A stretch of 5,638 nucleotides of DNA from NCBI GenBank assembly GCA_934085875.1, contig CAKOHQ010000058.1, positions 1 through 5,638 of the forward strand. Direction: 5' to 3'. This DNA is from an uncultured Bacilli bacterium. GTDB lineage: Bacteria > Bacillota_I > Bacilli_A > RF39 > UBA660. Below the pieces are notes generated by a model, which had not been told where the DNA came from, ran no database searches, and saw only the letters and a program-made list of their open reading frames with translations. Within the stretch, counting starts at the first letter, position 1, and the number at the start of each line of letters is the position of its first letter. Made by a program: the position numbers and the translations under genes. Of the stretch, positions 4,740-5,638 are shown in pieces.

Positions 4740-5638
4740 TTATTGTAATTTTAATGTGTATGGATTTTCACTTGTACCATCTCCACCATTTATTAGCACA
4801 CTTGATTTGATATTGATGCTAGGTCGAAAAGTACAAAAGTTGGAGTCGACGCGGGCTTCGACAAATAAATTATCTGGAGTACTTCTATAATCGACATGCC
4901 ACCTATTCACATATGAACCATAATAGTAAAAGTGTGGAGACAAAAGCCACCAATCAGTAGTTATGGATGAATTATGTAAATAATAATTTTTATTTAGTTG
5001 ACGATATTTATATGCTCCTGCATATGCTACCTCATCTGCTGTTAATAGTCCTATTGGATATGTTAAAGTTCCATTTGTCTTATTTCCATTAGATAAAGTT
5101 ACAACATTCACTGTAAATCTTGAATAATCATTTGTTGCATTTTCAGCACATTTGAATGTTGGTGTTGATGTTGTTATTTCTGTTATCCCTGTACTATATT
5201 GTAATCTTCCTACCGATGCATAGTATGTTTTAGTTTTTTCGTAGCCTAAACCAGTATTTTTAGAACCTATTGACCTTGATGCTAAAGTTTTATCATTACA
5301 AAATAAAGTATCTGCCAAATAATCTGCATAATTTGTTTTTAAATTATCTTCATACCACTTATCTACTGCAACTTTTATTGTACTATCATTAATGTTTTCG
5401 TGTGTTGCATCATATGTTGTACTTCCTGGTGTTCCATACATATATCCTATATATGCATTATCATTATAACTAGAATTAAATGCTGTTGTTATTACATTCC
5501 CACTTGAATCTTTTGCAACATCATCTAATACTAATCTAACAGAACCATCTCCATTTATTCTAACTATTCTCCAAGTAAATCCAGCAAATGATACATAATT
5601 ATTTGTACTTGCTCCTCTAAAATAATAACTGTCACCAT
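4740..5638 (-). CDS. C-terminal part of a surface-type protein with a WRIVRINGDGS / WWLLSP domain (partial, start beyond right edge)
   Basis: The frame stays open from the TAA at 4740-4742 to the right edge, giving 298 whole codons; the Met at 5441 is internal. Upstream of it the protein reads YYFRGASTNNYVSFAGFTW then RIVRINGDGSVRLVLDD, a block I recognise from large families of predicted surface proteins in gut Firmicutes. Further on are VDKWYEDNL, two Cys (CNDKT and FKCAEN), YPIGLLTADEVAYAGAY, then DWWLLSP (about residues 223-229 of the visible part), FRPSINIKSSV and the ending GGDGTSENPYTLKLQ. The WWLLSP...RPSINI arrangement resembles DUF6273-like or formylglycine-enzyme/C-type-lectin-like domains; this is recall, not a search. 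Function is unknown. Codons at 4809-4934 differ from the rest of the gene (see findings). A terminator follows the stop. Confidence 0.8.
   Translation of the reverse strand, partial: GDSYYFRGASTNNYVSFAGFTWRIVRINGDGSVRLVLDDVAKDSSGNVITTAFNSSYNDNAYIGYMYGTPGSTTYDATHENINDSTIKVAVDKWYEDNLKTNYADYLADTLFCNDKTLASRSIGSKNTGLGYEKTKTYYASVGRLQYSTGITEITTSTPTFKCAENATNDYSRFTVNVVTLSNGNKTNGTLTYPIGLLTADEVAYAGAYKYRQLNKNYYLHNSSITTDWWLLSPHFYYYGSYVNRWHVDYRSTPDNLFVEARVDSNFCTFRPSINIKSSVLINGGDGTSENPYTLKLQ
4809..4934 (-). other. Segment of atypical codon use near the 3' end of the surface gene (possible variable region)
   Basis: Of 42 codons here, 13 end in C (CAC, TAC, four GTC/GCC, CGC, GAC, TCC, AAC, AGC, two ATC), whereas I count about 8 in the more than 200 preceding codons of the same gene. 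The peak is 4862-4839, where seven of eight codons are NNC (encoding VEARVDSN). G+C is locally raised, and GTCGA/TCGAC occurs four times between 4823 and 4895. It lies between the conserved WWLLSP and RPSINI motifs. Confidence 0.55.

Noticed and set aside
4740..5441. Met at 5441 as the start of the right-hand surface gene
   Set aside because: The same frame is open for 65 more codons to the window edge, with the family-typical WRIVRINGDGS block, and no ribosome site precedes this Met.
1..5638. tRNA, rRNA, CRISPR array, insertion sequence or reverse transcriptase
   Set aside because: No such sequence, repeat-spacer pattern or transposase/RT motif is visible on either strand.

Overview
The window is very AT-rich DNA on which every supportable gene lies on the minus strand. 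Tryptophan is read from TGG at all conserved positions, and TGA ends rimI, so the standard bacterial code fits and a Mycoplasma-type code does not. Strong A/T bias, compact operons, AGGAG-type ribosome sites, SigA promoters with an extended -10, a phosphoketolase and a YAYF/WRIVRINGDGS-type surface protein suggest an uncultured gut member of the Bacillota (RF39-like or related Bacilli). This placement is inference, not a phylogenetic result.

Layout in the direction of transcription (right to left): (1) 5636-4740, the C-terminal 298 residues of a surface-type protein whose start lies beyond the right edge; (2) 4672-2690, a three-gene operon tsaB-rimI-tsaD with overlapping ends; (3) 2630-288, a single-gene unit for phosphoketolase; (4) 102-1, the first 34 codons of a membrane-anchored or secreted protein, cut by the left edge and preceded by an unusually long leader. 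Each of the three junctions holds an intrinsic terminator directly followed by, or overlapping, a promoter with a TGnTATAAT extended -10.

TsaB and TsaD belong to the machinery that makes the t6A modification of ANN-decoding tRNAs, with RimI (ribosomal protein bS18 acetyltransferase) between them, as is common in Firmicutes. Phosphoketolase splits xylulose-5-P and/or fructose-6-P to acetyl-phosphate, which points to a fermentative heterolactic or bifid-type route. The two edge genes look like cell-surface proteins.

Two places deserve attention. The leader at 103-241 contains a run of ten G (minus strand) in AT-rich DNA. It sits in one arm of a long imperfect hairpin (120-205) whose pairing works only in minus-strand RNA because it uses G-U wobbles, and a pyrimidine arm of that hairpin can also pair with the gene's Shine-Dalgarno sequence. 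This looks like a possible phase-variable switch for a surface protein. Second, the 3' end of the right-hand surface gene (4809-4934) changes abruptly to C-ending codons, as expected for a mosaic segment or a variable region of a diversity-generating retroelement; no reverse transcriptase or template repeat is in the window.
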